Origin: Symbiodinium natans
Taxonomy: Eukaryota; Sar; Dinophyceae; Suessiales; Symbiodiniaceae
Length of the DNA stretch: 47,799 nt
NCBI GenBank assembly: GCA_905221605.1
Contig: CAJNDS010000963.1
Span: forward strand, 1 to 47,799
Direction: 5' to 3'
In this document: positions 12,101 to 24,100 of the stretch, piece by piece
Numbering within the stretch: the stretch's first letter is position 1
How the letters are laid out: every line of letters starts with the position of its first letter
The notes under the pieces: generated by a model
Told to the model about the DNA's origin: nothing
What the model saw: only the letters and a program-made list of their open reading frames with translations
The model's database searches: none
Position numbers and translations under genes: made by a program

Positions 12101-15100
12101 CGCGCCTGGAGCTGGAGATTCCAGCTTTTTGCATGCCTGGCACACAGGTTTCTGTTGCCCTTTGGCTCTATAACACTGTAGAGCATCCGCTCGTTTCGAA
12201 GGCCGCCAGCATCCCCTGGCGCACTTTCGCGGGCCAAAAGCGCGCCTGGAGCTGGAGATTCCAGCTTTTCGCATGCCTGGCGCAAAGGTTTCTGCTGCCC
12301 TTTGGCTCAATAACGCCGTAGAGCATCCCTTCGTTTCGAAGGCCGCCAGCATTCTTTGGCGCACTTTCGCGGGCCAAAAGATTCTTAGACTATGGGTAAA
12401 ACGTAGCACCCATGGAATTTGTTGATCAGAGAAAAGTAGTTTCAGAACTCGTTGTGTCGAAGAACCAAAGTCTCGACTTTCAGAGGAAAGTAAAATTGTT
12501 TCTTCATAGACCACCTCCTGTTTCATCTGGAATAACCACATACTTCCATTTATGCCACGATGATCACGATGTTGTAAAGCATTCATATGGTTACATTGCA
12601 GTTGCTATATGGTGCTTTTTTGGGTGGCTGCAAAACGGTTTTAAACGGTTTTGGGGCACCGTAAATGGGGTCAAAAATCCAAAACTATTCAAAACTATTA
12701 AAAACGGTTTTAAAACGGTTTTGCCGGCACACTGGGGCGCTCCAAAACGGTTTTAAACGGTTTTGGGGCAACCCTTTTTGTACTCTTCAAGATACACGAA
12801 AAGTGGCTCCGCAGCCAAGTTTCACCAGCCTAGAGCAACACACCTGCATAAACCCTAAACCCTAAACGACGTAAACCCTGAAACCCAGCCCCGAAGCGCA
12901 AGCCCTGCAACCAACCTTTTTAATGACCACCGCCAGGCGATGGTCATTAAACCCTAAACCCTTTCCCTTTTAAGGTGGGTTTAGGGGGTTTAAGGGTTCA
13001 GGGTTGGAGGACCTAACCCCTAAAGCCTAAGCAGTCGCACCGCGGCCGACATGGAGCAACAGTGCTTAAACCTAAGCCGCTTAGCCCAAAATTCCTAAAC
13101 CCGAGACCTAAACCCAAGGTTGGCTAAGAGCCCTGACACTGTTTAATGACCACCGTCAGGCGATCCTAGAAGCCTAAACCCCAAAACACCTAGAAACCCT
13201 AAACCCCAGCCCCGAAGCGTAGGCCCTCCAACCTTGTTAATGACCACCGCCAGGCGATGGCCATTAAACCCTAAACCCGAGCCCCAAACCCGAGATCTAA
13301 ACCCAAGGTTGTCTAAGAGCCCTGACACCCTGTTTAATGGCCACCGCCAGGCGATGGGGCAACCCTTTTTGTACTCTTCAAGATACACGAAAAGTGGCTC
13401 CGCAGCCAAGTTTCACCAGCCTAGAGCAACACACCTGCATAAACCCTAAACCCTAAACGACGTAAACCCTGAAACCCAGCCCCGAAGCGCAAGCCCTCCA
13501 ACCAACCTTTTTAATGACCACCGCCAGGCGATGGTCATTAAACCCTAAACCCTTTCCCTTTTAAGGTGGGTTTAGGGGGTTTAAGGGTTCAGGGTTGGAG
13601 GACCTAACCCCTAAAGCCTAAGCAGCCGCACCGCGGCCGACATGGAGCAACAGTGCTTAAACCTAAGCCGCTTAGCCCAAAATTCCTAAACCCGAGACCT
13701 AAACCCAAGGTTGGCTAAGAGCCCTGACACTGTTTAATGACCACCGTCAGGCGATCCTAGAAGCCTAAACCCCAAAACACCTAGAAACCCTAAACCCCAG
13801 CCCCGAAGCGCAGGCCCTCCAACCTTGTTAATGACCACCGCCAGGCGATGGCCATTAAACCCTAAACCCGAGCCCCAAACCCGAGATCTAAACCCAAGGT
13901 TGTCTAAGAGCCCTGACACCCTGTTTAATGGCCACCGCCAGGCGATGGCCATTAAACGCCTAAACCCTAAACCCTTTTGTTTAATAACCACCGCCAGGCG
14001 ATGGCCATGAAACGCGTAAACCCCAAACCCTTTTGTTTAATGACCACCGCCAGGCGATTGTCATTAACCCCTCAACCCTCAACCCTCAACCCTGTGTTTA
14101 ATGGGCGCCCCAGAGCGGCCATTAAACTCCTAAATTGCAGCACCACCCCTCCCCCCCCCACCCCCCACTCCGGGCCTAAGGCTTAAAAACCAAGCGATTT
14201 TGTATCAATTGGCTCCTGTAAGCAATCACGAAAAGGTTCACGCAAATTTTCTATAACACAAAGTTTTGTGTGATAGAAAATTTACGTGAATCCTTACGTG
14301 ATTGCTTACAGGAGCCAATTCATTTACGTGAACATTTACGCGATTCCCTACGTGACTTCCGACGCCAATTTGCTTGCCTGACATTTGCCCCAACTTAAAG
14401 AGGCTGATATCTGGTATAAGGTTTAGGGTTTAGGGTTTAGGGTTTGGGGTGTAGGGTTTAGGGTTTAGGGTTTAGGGTTTAGGGTCTAGGGTTTAGGGCG
14501 TTTAGGGTTTAGGGCTTGCTTTGGGCTTTTTAAGGCTCCAGAGGCACATCGTGTGAGGACTGAGCGGCCTAAAGCTCGGGGGACTCAGGGATGCCGGGGT
14601 CCATGGGATGAAGCTTCCGGGTTCCGCAGTCGCGCGCGCGCGCGCCCCCTGCAGCCCTTGTGAGCCAGGGGTTTAGGGTTTAGGGTTTAGGGTTTCGGGT
14701 TTAGGGTTTGGGGTTTAGGGTTTGGGGTTTGGGGTTTGGGGTTTGGGGTTTAGGGTTTAGGGCAGGGTGGTGCAGGGCGTGGGGTGTAGGGTTTAGGCTC
14801 TAGGGTTCTTTTGTCAGAGCCTTTCGTTGCGGGACTAGGGGACGGCAATGCGGGGTTCGGATGTGCATCAGGCAGTCGGGGCACTCTGAAGCCCTAACCC
14901 TTAACTTAGGGTTTAGGGTTTAGGGTTTAGGGTTTAGGGTTTGGGGTTTGGGGTTTAGGGTTTAGGGTTTAGGGTTTAGGGTTTCGGGTTTCGGGTTTAG
15001 GGTTTAGGGTCTAGGGTTTAGGGTTTAGGGTTTAGGGTTTAGAGTCCAGGGGGAATCTTCAAAGTTAGGGGTGCAATGAAGATGACGGGGTTCAGCAGGA

Positions 15101-18100
15101 GTTGGCCCAGAGATGCCCACAGTGTGTTGAATCGAACACATCTGATTCCTGAGCCCTAAACCCTAAAACCAAAGCGCAACCCTAAACGCTTAAGCCCGAC
15201 TCTGCGGACTCCCAAACCAAACACCCAAACAGCCCCAAAAAACCCAAACCTGCAGCCTAAACTCCGAAACCCTTTAGGGTTTCAGGTTGGGATGCTCCCC
15301 CTTATACTAACAGTCCGTAATCGGGATTCTGGTGGGGTGTACTCTGATCCCTATGAAGGATTAGAAGTATACGGGGGAACATCCCAAGTTTCTGGCTTTG
15401 GGGTTCTGGCTTCGGACTTCTAGTCCAGGGCTCTAAAGCCGAATCCGTAAAGTGCCCTCCAGACCTCAAGGAGAGATGCAAGTTGACTTCACTCCCGGTA
15501 GGGCCAGACAAATTGCACCTTAAAGCCAACCCGAACCTGAGACCCCCCTAGACCCTAAACCCTAAACCCTGAACCCTGAGACCCCAGCTAGCTACGATCT
15601 TATGGGTTCTACCTACGAAATCAGGGGTAGTTACGACTAAGCTATAGGTAGATAGAGAGAGTCCCAGGAAATCCTAAACTCACAACACAATCAATCCATA
15701 AGGGAAAATTGGTCCCGACCCCCCCATATTGTTCGCAGCCAGGCCGCAGGCGGCCATCACGGCCTCGCCCAGATCCGTGGCGCCCGCGCCGCCCTTGGCG
15801 TGGTGCTCCTCGGTTTAGGGTTTAGGGTTTAGGGTTTGGGGTTTAGGGTTTAGGGTTTAGGGTTTAGGGTTTAGGGTTTGGGGTTTAGGGGCCTGTGGGA
15901 TGCAGGGTTGAGATGAAGGATTTAGGATTTAGGGTTTAGGGCAGACAAACACACCATCAAAAGCTGTAGCAAACCCTCTGCCCTGTGAGGAATCCTGGCA
16001 GAGGTCCCCTAAACAATAAACCCTAACCCTAAACCCTAACTAAACCCTAAAACCCTTAAACAAAACCACCTCCCAAGCCCCCCCCCTATTGCCAGACCAG
16101 TTGCGGCCACCACCGTGGCAAAAGCGCCATTCTCCTGGGCAACCTCGCGCCAGCCCCGAAGCCGTAGCCCCCAAAACCCGATAGGGTTTAGGGTTTAGGG
16201 TTTAGGGTTTAGGGTTTAGGGTTTAGGGTTTAGGGTTTAGGGTTTAGGGTTTAGGGTTTAGGGTTTAGGGTTTAGGGTTTAGGGTTTAGGGTTTAGGGTT
16301 TAGGGTTTAGGGTTTAGGGTTTAGTTCGGGTGTGCGGATTAACTAGGGTTTAAGGATTGAAGGTTCAGACGGGGTCAGGCTTCGGACTCCGTCCAGGCCG
16401 ATTGATCTGGCGGAAGTGAAGCCCTCGCAGCCAAACCTTGGGGACCAAATGAACCCCAAAATTGGGGTTTAGGGTTTAGGGTTTAGGGTTTAGGGTTTGG
16501 GGTTTAGGGTTCTACTACAACCACTATTAAGGTAATGTAAACCATAAGCCTTTTAAGGTTCATGTCGTCCCCAAGGAACCCCGAAGCCCTTCAAAGCTCC
16601 CAGAGCCAACGGAACCCCCGAAACCCCCAAGAAACCCCAACCCAAAAGCCCCCAACCCCACCCCCCCCCCCCCCCCAAAAAAAACAAAAACAATGGCCAG
16701 AAGCTAGCCCGTAAACTAGACCCCTGAACCTCAAGTCACTGAAGTCTGCACAGAAACCCCCCCAGATCCCCAACTCTAAAACCACCAACTCTGAAACCTG
16801 AACCCCAAACCCCAAACCCTAAACCCCTAAACCCTAAACCCTAAACCCCAAACCCCAAACCCTAAACCCTAAACCCTAAACCCTAGCCTTCTTCACCACT
16901 GCCAACTCGGCATCGGTATCGGTGCCGAAGCGGTTGATGGCCACAACGGCCTTCGGGGAGTGAGCTTCTGAGGGCTTCTCAGGGGCTTAGAGCTTTTGGG
17001 GTTTAGGGGTTGAGGGCTATTAGGGTTTAGGGTTTAGGGTTTAGGGCTTAGGGTTTAGGGTCTAGGGTTTAGGGGAATTACTTCTGATATGTCTAGCGCG
17101 ACTAGGCCGCGCACTGCTATAGCTGGAAAGCAGTGACGGGCGCTGACACGTGCCTTAACGCGAGCGGACGCGCAACCCTTAACAGAGAACCGCTATTGCT
17201 AACCTTCTAATATAGGGGTCGGAATGATTACCAAGAATATTCCCTCATGGTCCCTATATAAATATAGTATCATATCCCCCAAAACCTTATTCTAATTCTT
17301 CCCTTTGTTGGGCACCACCACCTCCATCTCCCTTTTGCTGGGCACCACCACCTCCATCTCCCTTTTGTTGGGCACCACCACCTCAATCTCATGACGAAGC
17401 CTGTGAGGTTCCAGCTCGGGGCTTGCTACTGGTGACCCCCTAAACCCTAAACCCTAAACCCTAAACCCTAAACCCTAAACCCTAAACCCTAAACCCTAAA
17501 CCCTAAACCCTAAACCCTAAACCCTAAACCCTGGCCACCTCTCAAGAGGTCTTCTGCCACCAGCGACTGGTTGCGTGGCAGGTATTGCGCAGCGACACTG
17601 TCGTGGTGCATGAAATGAAAAGCCCCCTGTTCATAAATCGACTCTGCAGTCCATGCGTGACATCTTCACTGTTCTGCTAAATCAGTCGCCTACCGCTGCA
17701 AGGCTGGGAGGCTTGGCGAACCCTAAACCCTAAACCCTACACCCTAAACCCTAAACCCTAAACCCTAAATCCTAACCTGGCAGTGGCATCGGCTCCTCGG
17801 CCCGTAGTACTTGGGGCTTCTGCCGCATGTCACATGTTCACATGTCATGGATCTTGTTGAGATGCCGTGGTGTCTGGGGCTGAAGCCCAGAAGACCCTAA
17901 ACCCTAAACCCTAAACCCTAAACCCTAAACCCTAAACCCTCAGGGTTTCGGGATGCTTGTGCGTTCTCCACTTAAGGTTTAGGGTTGAGAACCTTCAGGG
18001 TTTTAGGGATTAGAGTTTGGGGTTTGGGGGCAAAATTATCCTAAACCCGAAGACCTAAACGCTACATAAACCCTAAACCCTAAACCCTAAACCCGAAACC

Positions 18101-21100
18101 GGAGCCTTCACGCCGTGCTTCCGCACATTCCTCGGCGGCAAGACCCCTAAACTTGCTTTTGGGAGGTTCATGGGTACAAACATAGACATGTGTGTACACC
18201 CGGGGCCCTATTTACCTGGACTTTTGTGGCTTATGCCTACTAGTTAAGGAGAAGTTGCTACAAAACTGTAGGTAAATGGAGTCCAAGGTAGGTTATGTAC
18301 GCCGTAGGAAGGTTTTCGGTAGCTCAGTTACCCTACTTATAACACAACACTTTGCAACGACCCCGTGAACCTTCGGTTTAGTACAGGAAGGGCCTAAACA
18401 AGGGCATGCACAAAGTCACAAAGTGCGTAGATTTGGAGGGGGGACCATCTTACATGTATATACATATATGTATCTACATGTATAGAGATAGCAAAAATTT
18501 TGGAAAATATGCGACTATATATATACACATATACACACTCTTTCTTCTATGCAATAGTTTATCTCCTCTTGCAGATTTCTACTTCTTTGCACGCTACTGT
18601 CAATGTCTATGTAAAGGCCGTGCAGGGTAGTTGGATGCAGGGTTCCTTCTGGGCTCCCCTGCTCCTGTCCCTTCGGGTTTAGGGTTTAGGGCTCATTTAG
18701 GGCTTAGGGCAACATGAGCTTCGGAAGATTGGTTGGCTCCTCTCCACCGCTCTTGGAACCACTTCAAAAAGAATGATGGTCATGGCTCCTTATACTAGCG
18801 AGATTCCAAAAGACTAACGGCACAAATTCGGGGTCGCTACGATACAACACACACACACACACCGCCAGAGGACCTCCAGTGGAAAAGTACTGAGGGCCAT
18901 CTAATTAAGCATTTGAAGAACTGGCTCCTCTTAGCTTTAGCCTCTCTGACGTATGACACGTGGAAGAATATGTGTTTGTGTAAAGGAGCCTAGATTACCA
19001 CCCGTTACCCATACTTCCCCACAATACCCTCTCTAACGTCATATTGTACGCGTTCTGGTTTCGACTGTTGGCGACGGCTCGGGTGAAGTGGGAACAGGTG
19101 ATCCAGAGAGTATACCCCAAAAGAACAAATAGAAAGACCCTAAACCTTATACCCCAAATACCACTATAAACCCCCAACCCTCCTCCAACAACCCTACCCG
19201 CCTCCCAACCCTAAACCCTAAACCCTAAACCTTAAACCTTAAACCCGAAACCCGAGCCCCAAAGGTGAGCCAAAGCTCTGGATGTGTGCGACGAGGTTGG
19301 CGCAGCCCTTCTCGACAAGATCCAAGTTCTCCTGGCAGGGAAGAAGCGGTTTGAGGCTTAGGGTTAGGGTTTAGGGTTTAGGGTTTAGGGTTTAGGGTTT
19401 AGGGTTTAGGGTTTAGGGTTTAGGGTTTAGGGTTTAGGGTTTAGGGTTTAGGGTTTAGGGTTTAGGGTTTAGGGTTTAGGGTTTAGGGCTTATTAGGGTT
19501 TGTTAGGGTTTGTTAGGGTTTGTTAGGGTTTGTTAGGGTTTGTTAGGGTTTGTTAGGGTTTAGGGTTTATTAGGGTTTATTAGGGTTTATTAGGGTTTAT
19601 TAGGGTTTATTAGGGTTTATTAGGGTTTATTAGGGTTTATTAGGGTTTATTAGGGTTTATTAGGGTTTATTAGGGTTTAGGGTTTATGGTTTAGAAGGGC
19701 TTGCCTGGGACCCTATTTACCTACAGCTTTCTTGGTTCTACCTACTAATTCAGAGGTAGTTCCTACGAAGCTCTGGGTAAATAGTAAATAATGGCGCCAT
19801 GTAATTCGGGTTGAAGGCTTATGAGTGCCCCCGAGCCCAAGACGAAACGTGTCATGGAGAGTTTGCAGTCCAGGGAGTTGTGATTAGTAAGACGAAAAAC
19901 CTGCAAAACCTCGAAACCCTGGAAACCCTGAACGCGACAACCCGAAAGCCCTGAAATCCTAAAACCCAAAAGCATTAAACCACAAATCTCTAAGCCCTGC
20001 ACGCACCAGGACATAAGCCCTAGCACCCTCTAGCCCTGCGCCTTCAACTCCGTTACGTACTTGAGATGCTGCATACCAAAGCCATAAGGGCTTAGGGTTT
20101 AGAGGGTTTAAGGTTTCGGGCTCGCCCGAAACAGCCCTGTACATACTAAGTTTAGGGTTTAGGGTTTAGGGCTTAGGGCTGAGGGTTGAGGGTTTCGGGT
20201 TCAGGACTCACCCGACAAAGCCCTGATGGATCGAAAGCCCCAAACCCTGAAACCCTAGCAAGAACTGAAAAAGCCCCAAAGCCCTGAAGTAGAAGCCCAA
20301 AGCCGAAAAAAAAAGGAGAAGCCTCTAGCCCTAAACCCTAAACCCTAAACCCTTTCAACCCCTACTCAACCCTAAAACAGCCCCATATTATGGATTAAAG
20401 GCGGAAGCCGAGGGCTCCTCCCGGTACTCCTTGGCGGGCGTCTGCCCGGCGACGATTTTGGGAGCCTGAGCTGGGTTGAGGGTTTTTGTCGGTTTTTTAG
20501 GTTTTTGATGGTTTTTTAGGGTGTTTTAGGGTTTATTCAGGTTTATAGGGTTTATAGGGTTTAGAGGGTTTAGAGGGTTTAGAGGGTTTAGAGGGTTTAG
20601 AGGGTTTATAGGGTTTATAGGGTTTACAGTTTATAGGCTTTTGGGCTTAGGGTTTCGGATTTGGGGGGCTAGGGTTTTGGGGGTTTAGGGTGCCCTAAGC
20701 CCCAAAAAGGCCCAACCCAACCCCCCCTGGGTCCCCCCCCCCCCTCCCGCACGCGCCTCACAGCTGTGAAGCTTCAGCGCCCGGACGCTGCAGACGATGA
20801 CGGCGCAATCCGGCTTCAGCCCGCCTCGGGGGAGTTCATTGCGTCGTTGGGGCGTGTGGGGCCTTTCAGGGGCTGAAGGGGGATCTTGAAGGGTTTGGGG
20901 CTGAAGGGTTTAAGGGGTTTTTATTCGAGTTTTGGAGTTTAGGGTTTTAGGGCTTAGGCTCAAGCACGCAAAACAAAAAAAAACATCAATACCTTTTGGC
21001 GGCAAGCGCAGTGAACATCGTTCCGAACTGGCACGCCCGAGGGGCTGTAGTAGCACTTGATGTTGAAGAACTTCTCACCCCCCATGTCGGATCCAAACCC

Positions 21101-24100
21101 AGCCTCTGCGCTGAGACGGGTTGGCGGCTGAGGGTTCTGGTCTTTGTAAGGGGGCTGAAAACTCCTGAACGCGTCGAACAAACCTAAACAAAAACCACAA
21201 ACGTTGAGAACCCCAACAACCCTAAACGCCCCAAAACCCCAAAAAGCACCGGTGGGGATCCAGGAATCTTCCCTACGTGAGGGTCGCCGATGTGGTCGCG
21301 CGCCCGACAGGTTCCCTCCATCAGTGGCTGGGATCACAAGGTCTTGCGGTTTCAGGGTTGTTCCACATGATCAAAGCCATCAAAACGTGATGTGGATTTC
21401 CCTAAACCCCAAACCCCAAACCCTAAACCCTAAACCCTAAACCCTGAACCCTACACCCGAAAACAAACATAAGCCCCGGTACGAAACCCTGAACTCTCCG
21501 GCTTTGGGATGAAGAGGGTATGGCGCTCTAGGGTGTGGGGTCAGTCCAGGACGAAACCGTAAAACCCTTGCTTGCGGTTTAGGGTTTAGGGTTTAGGGTT
21601 TAGGGTTTAGGGTTTAGGGTTTAGGGTTTAGGGTTTAAGGGTTTAGGGTTTAGGGTTTAGGGTTATAGGTGCCCTAGTTAAGGCGAGAGATAAGTATAAC
21701 TACAATCATCCTACTTATAAGCATGCTGATGACTACCCATGAACCTCCAAGTTGGGACACGAAATCCTAAGGCCCCAACCTTCTAAGTTCTATACCGATG
21801 AACCTCCTAGTAGCAGGGTTGGAAATCTTGGCTTGCCCTAAACCCTAAACCCTAAACCCCAAACCCCTGAGGGCCTCAGTGAGCACGTAGCCATCGCTTC
21901 CAACGAGCTTGAGGCCAATGAGATCCTTGGGGCAGGGTTGATACTTCAGTTTCGGGTATGTAGGTTTAGGGTTTAGTTTTTTTTTTTTAAACCGGAATCG
22001 CCTGAGCGCGGGTTTAGGGTTTAGGGTTTAGGGTTTTGGGTTTAGGGTTTAGGGCTTCGGGTTTAGGGTTTAGGGTAGTCTAGGATTCGGGGTTTTAGGG
22101 TTTAAAAATTTAGGGGCCAGAGAAGCACAACAAGCAACACACTATCTTCAGTTTCGACCTAGCTCGCAACGCCCACCTCCTGAACCACAAGCCCAAAACC
22201 ACACCCTAAGCCCTAAACCCTAAACCTACAACCTACATACCCCGAACTTCTTCATGCGCTGAGACTCAACCCCATCACCCTGCAGCCCCACCGCCTCGCA
22301 AACTCAACAATCTTTAGGGTTTCAGGTTTAGGGTTTAGTACCCTTTTTGGGGGTTAGCTACTTGATAAGGGAACCTTGAAACAAACAAAGGGGGCCAAAG
22401 CGTACCACGGCGCTACCAAGCCGATCCACCCTAAACCCTAAACCCTAAACTGGCCCCAAACCCTAAACCCTAAACCCTAAACCCTAAACCCTAAACCCTA
22501 AACCCTAAACCCTAAACCCTAAACCCTAAACCCTAAACCCTAAACCCTAAACCCTAAACCCTAAACCCTAAACCCAAACCGAAACCACAAGCCCAGAGGC
22601 CGAGATGATAGAAGAATTGCCGTGGGCGATGTTCGCGAAGGGGCCCGCCTGAGCTCTTACGGTTCGGGGTTTAGGGTTTAGGGTTTAGGGTTTAGGGTTT
22701 AGGGTTCAGGGTTCAGGGTTTAGGGTTCAGGGTTTAGGGTTGACTGCGTGAAGGTTTCATGGGGCTTCGTTTGGGTTGAGGGGTTCCGCGTAAACTCTGG
22801 CCACGCAAGGCGCGCACTGCTACCCTAAACCCTAAACCCTAAACCCCAAACCCTAAACCCCAAACCCCAAACCCCAAACCCTAATTACACTGTAGCAACC
22901 GGACCTAGCCTTCGAAGCCTCCTCAGAAATCGCCATCACAGAGCCTCACACTTCAGACTCCAAAAGGCAAAGCAAGAAATCAAAAAGATAACTTGATGAT
23001 ATCTGAGAATTCCCCTACGGTTTAGGGTTTAGGGTTTAGGGTTTAGGGTTTAGGGTATAGGGTTTAGGGTTTAGGGTTTAGGGTTTAGGGTTTAGGGTTT
23101 CCTCCAAGAGCAAAGCGAAAACAAGAACAGAACTTATGATAGCTGTATTCATTGCCCGAAACTCAGGCAAAGCAGCGTGGACGAGGGCTGGCGTTCCCTC
23201 CAAGGTCTGCATGGTGTTCCTCTGCTGCGGCGGGATCTCTGGCTTGAAGGGTTTCATTAGGGTTAATATCGGGTTTAGGCTTAGTAAACCCTAAACCCGG
23301 AACGCTACTCTTGCTTCGCATGGTTTTGCTTGAGGCTTATAGGGAGTAGTTGGGGTATTGAAGCCAGTGTGTGAATACTTGGGCTGGAACTAGGGCTAGG
23401 GTTTAGGGTGCTTGGCTTTTATAGGTGTAGGATCCCTACAAGCGTGGCCTTGGGTGTCGGACTTACTTAAATTAAATTTAAGTGGGCTCGGGCCAACGCA
23501 TGTTTGGGGCTAGGGTGTTAGAGACCCCCCCCCCCCCCAGCCCCGCCCGGTAAACCCTAAACCCCAAAACCCCAAAACCCCAAAACCCCAAAACCCCAAA
23601 ACCCCAAAACCCTAAAACCCTAAAACCCTAAAACCCTAAAACCCCAAAACCCTAAAACCCTAAAACCCTAAAACCCTAAACCCTAAAACCCTAAAACCCT
23701 AAAACCCTAAAGCCCTAAAACCCTAAAACCCTAAAACCCTAAAACCCTAAAACCCTAAAACCCTAAAACCCTAAAAACCCTAAACCCTAAACCTTACAAT
23801 CCACCGTTGAGCCGGCTCGCGGCGGGAGCGCGTCCATCATCAGCACTGCCAAAGCACCTGCGTGGCTTTTGGGGCTTAGCAGGGCTCTTTACTTGAGGCA
23901 GCTTCTTGGGCTAGGGGAGCTTCATGAGGTTTAGGGTTTAGGGTTTAGGGTTTAGGGTTTTCGGGAACCCACTTTATGATGGCAGTATTTCACTCTCATC
24001 CTCTCTTTCGGGGAGATTTTTGCGGGTGGCTTGGAGTTGGGCGGCGCCCATCATCAACCTGCAGCCCACCTCCGCCCCTACAACCCGACCCCCCTCTCGA

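Larger units (their letters stand above)
11614..14419. mobile_element. 2.8-kb non-autonomous TIR element in FTHFS intron 21
   Basis: Perfect 25-bp terminal inverted repeats at 11614-11638 and 14395-14419 (outer end TTATACCAGA). Both sides are TTTAGGG repeats. An 8-bp match GGTTTAGG flanks it (11606-11613 and 14420-14427), consistent with an 8-bp target duplication, though the periodic host sequence weakens this and a TA duplication is also possible. No transposase ORF was recognised. The contents are tandem repeats, hairpin repeats and a long palindrome. Confidence 0.8.

Noticed and set aside
11635-12586. A 216- or 189-codon repeat protein on the minus strand
   Set aside because: The repeat period is 140/151 bp, not a multiple of 3, and several frames are open at once.
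12919-14126. A CRISPR array
   Set aside because: Spacing is irregular, spacers are repeat-like, repeats are near-perfect palindromes with paired changes, no cas genes are present, and the setting is eukaryotic.
17530-17700. Open, GC-richer stretch in intron 18 as an extra exon
   Set aside because: Exons 18 and 19 join exactly (KAP|AVVAIN), leaving no missing residues.
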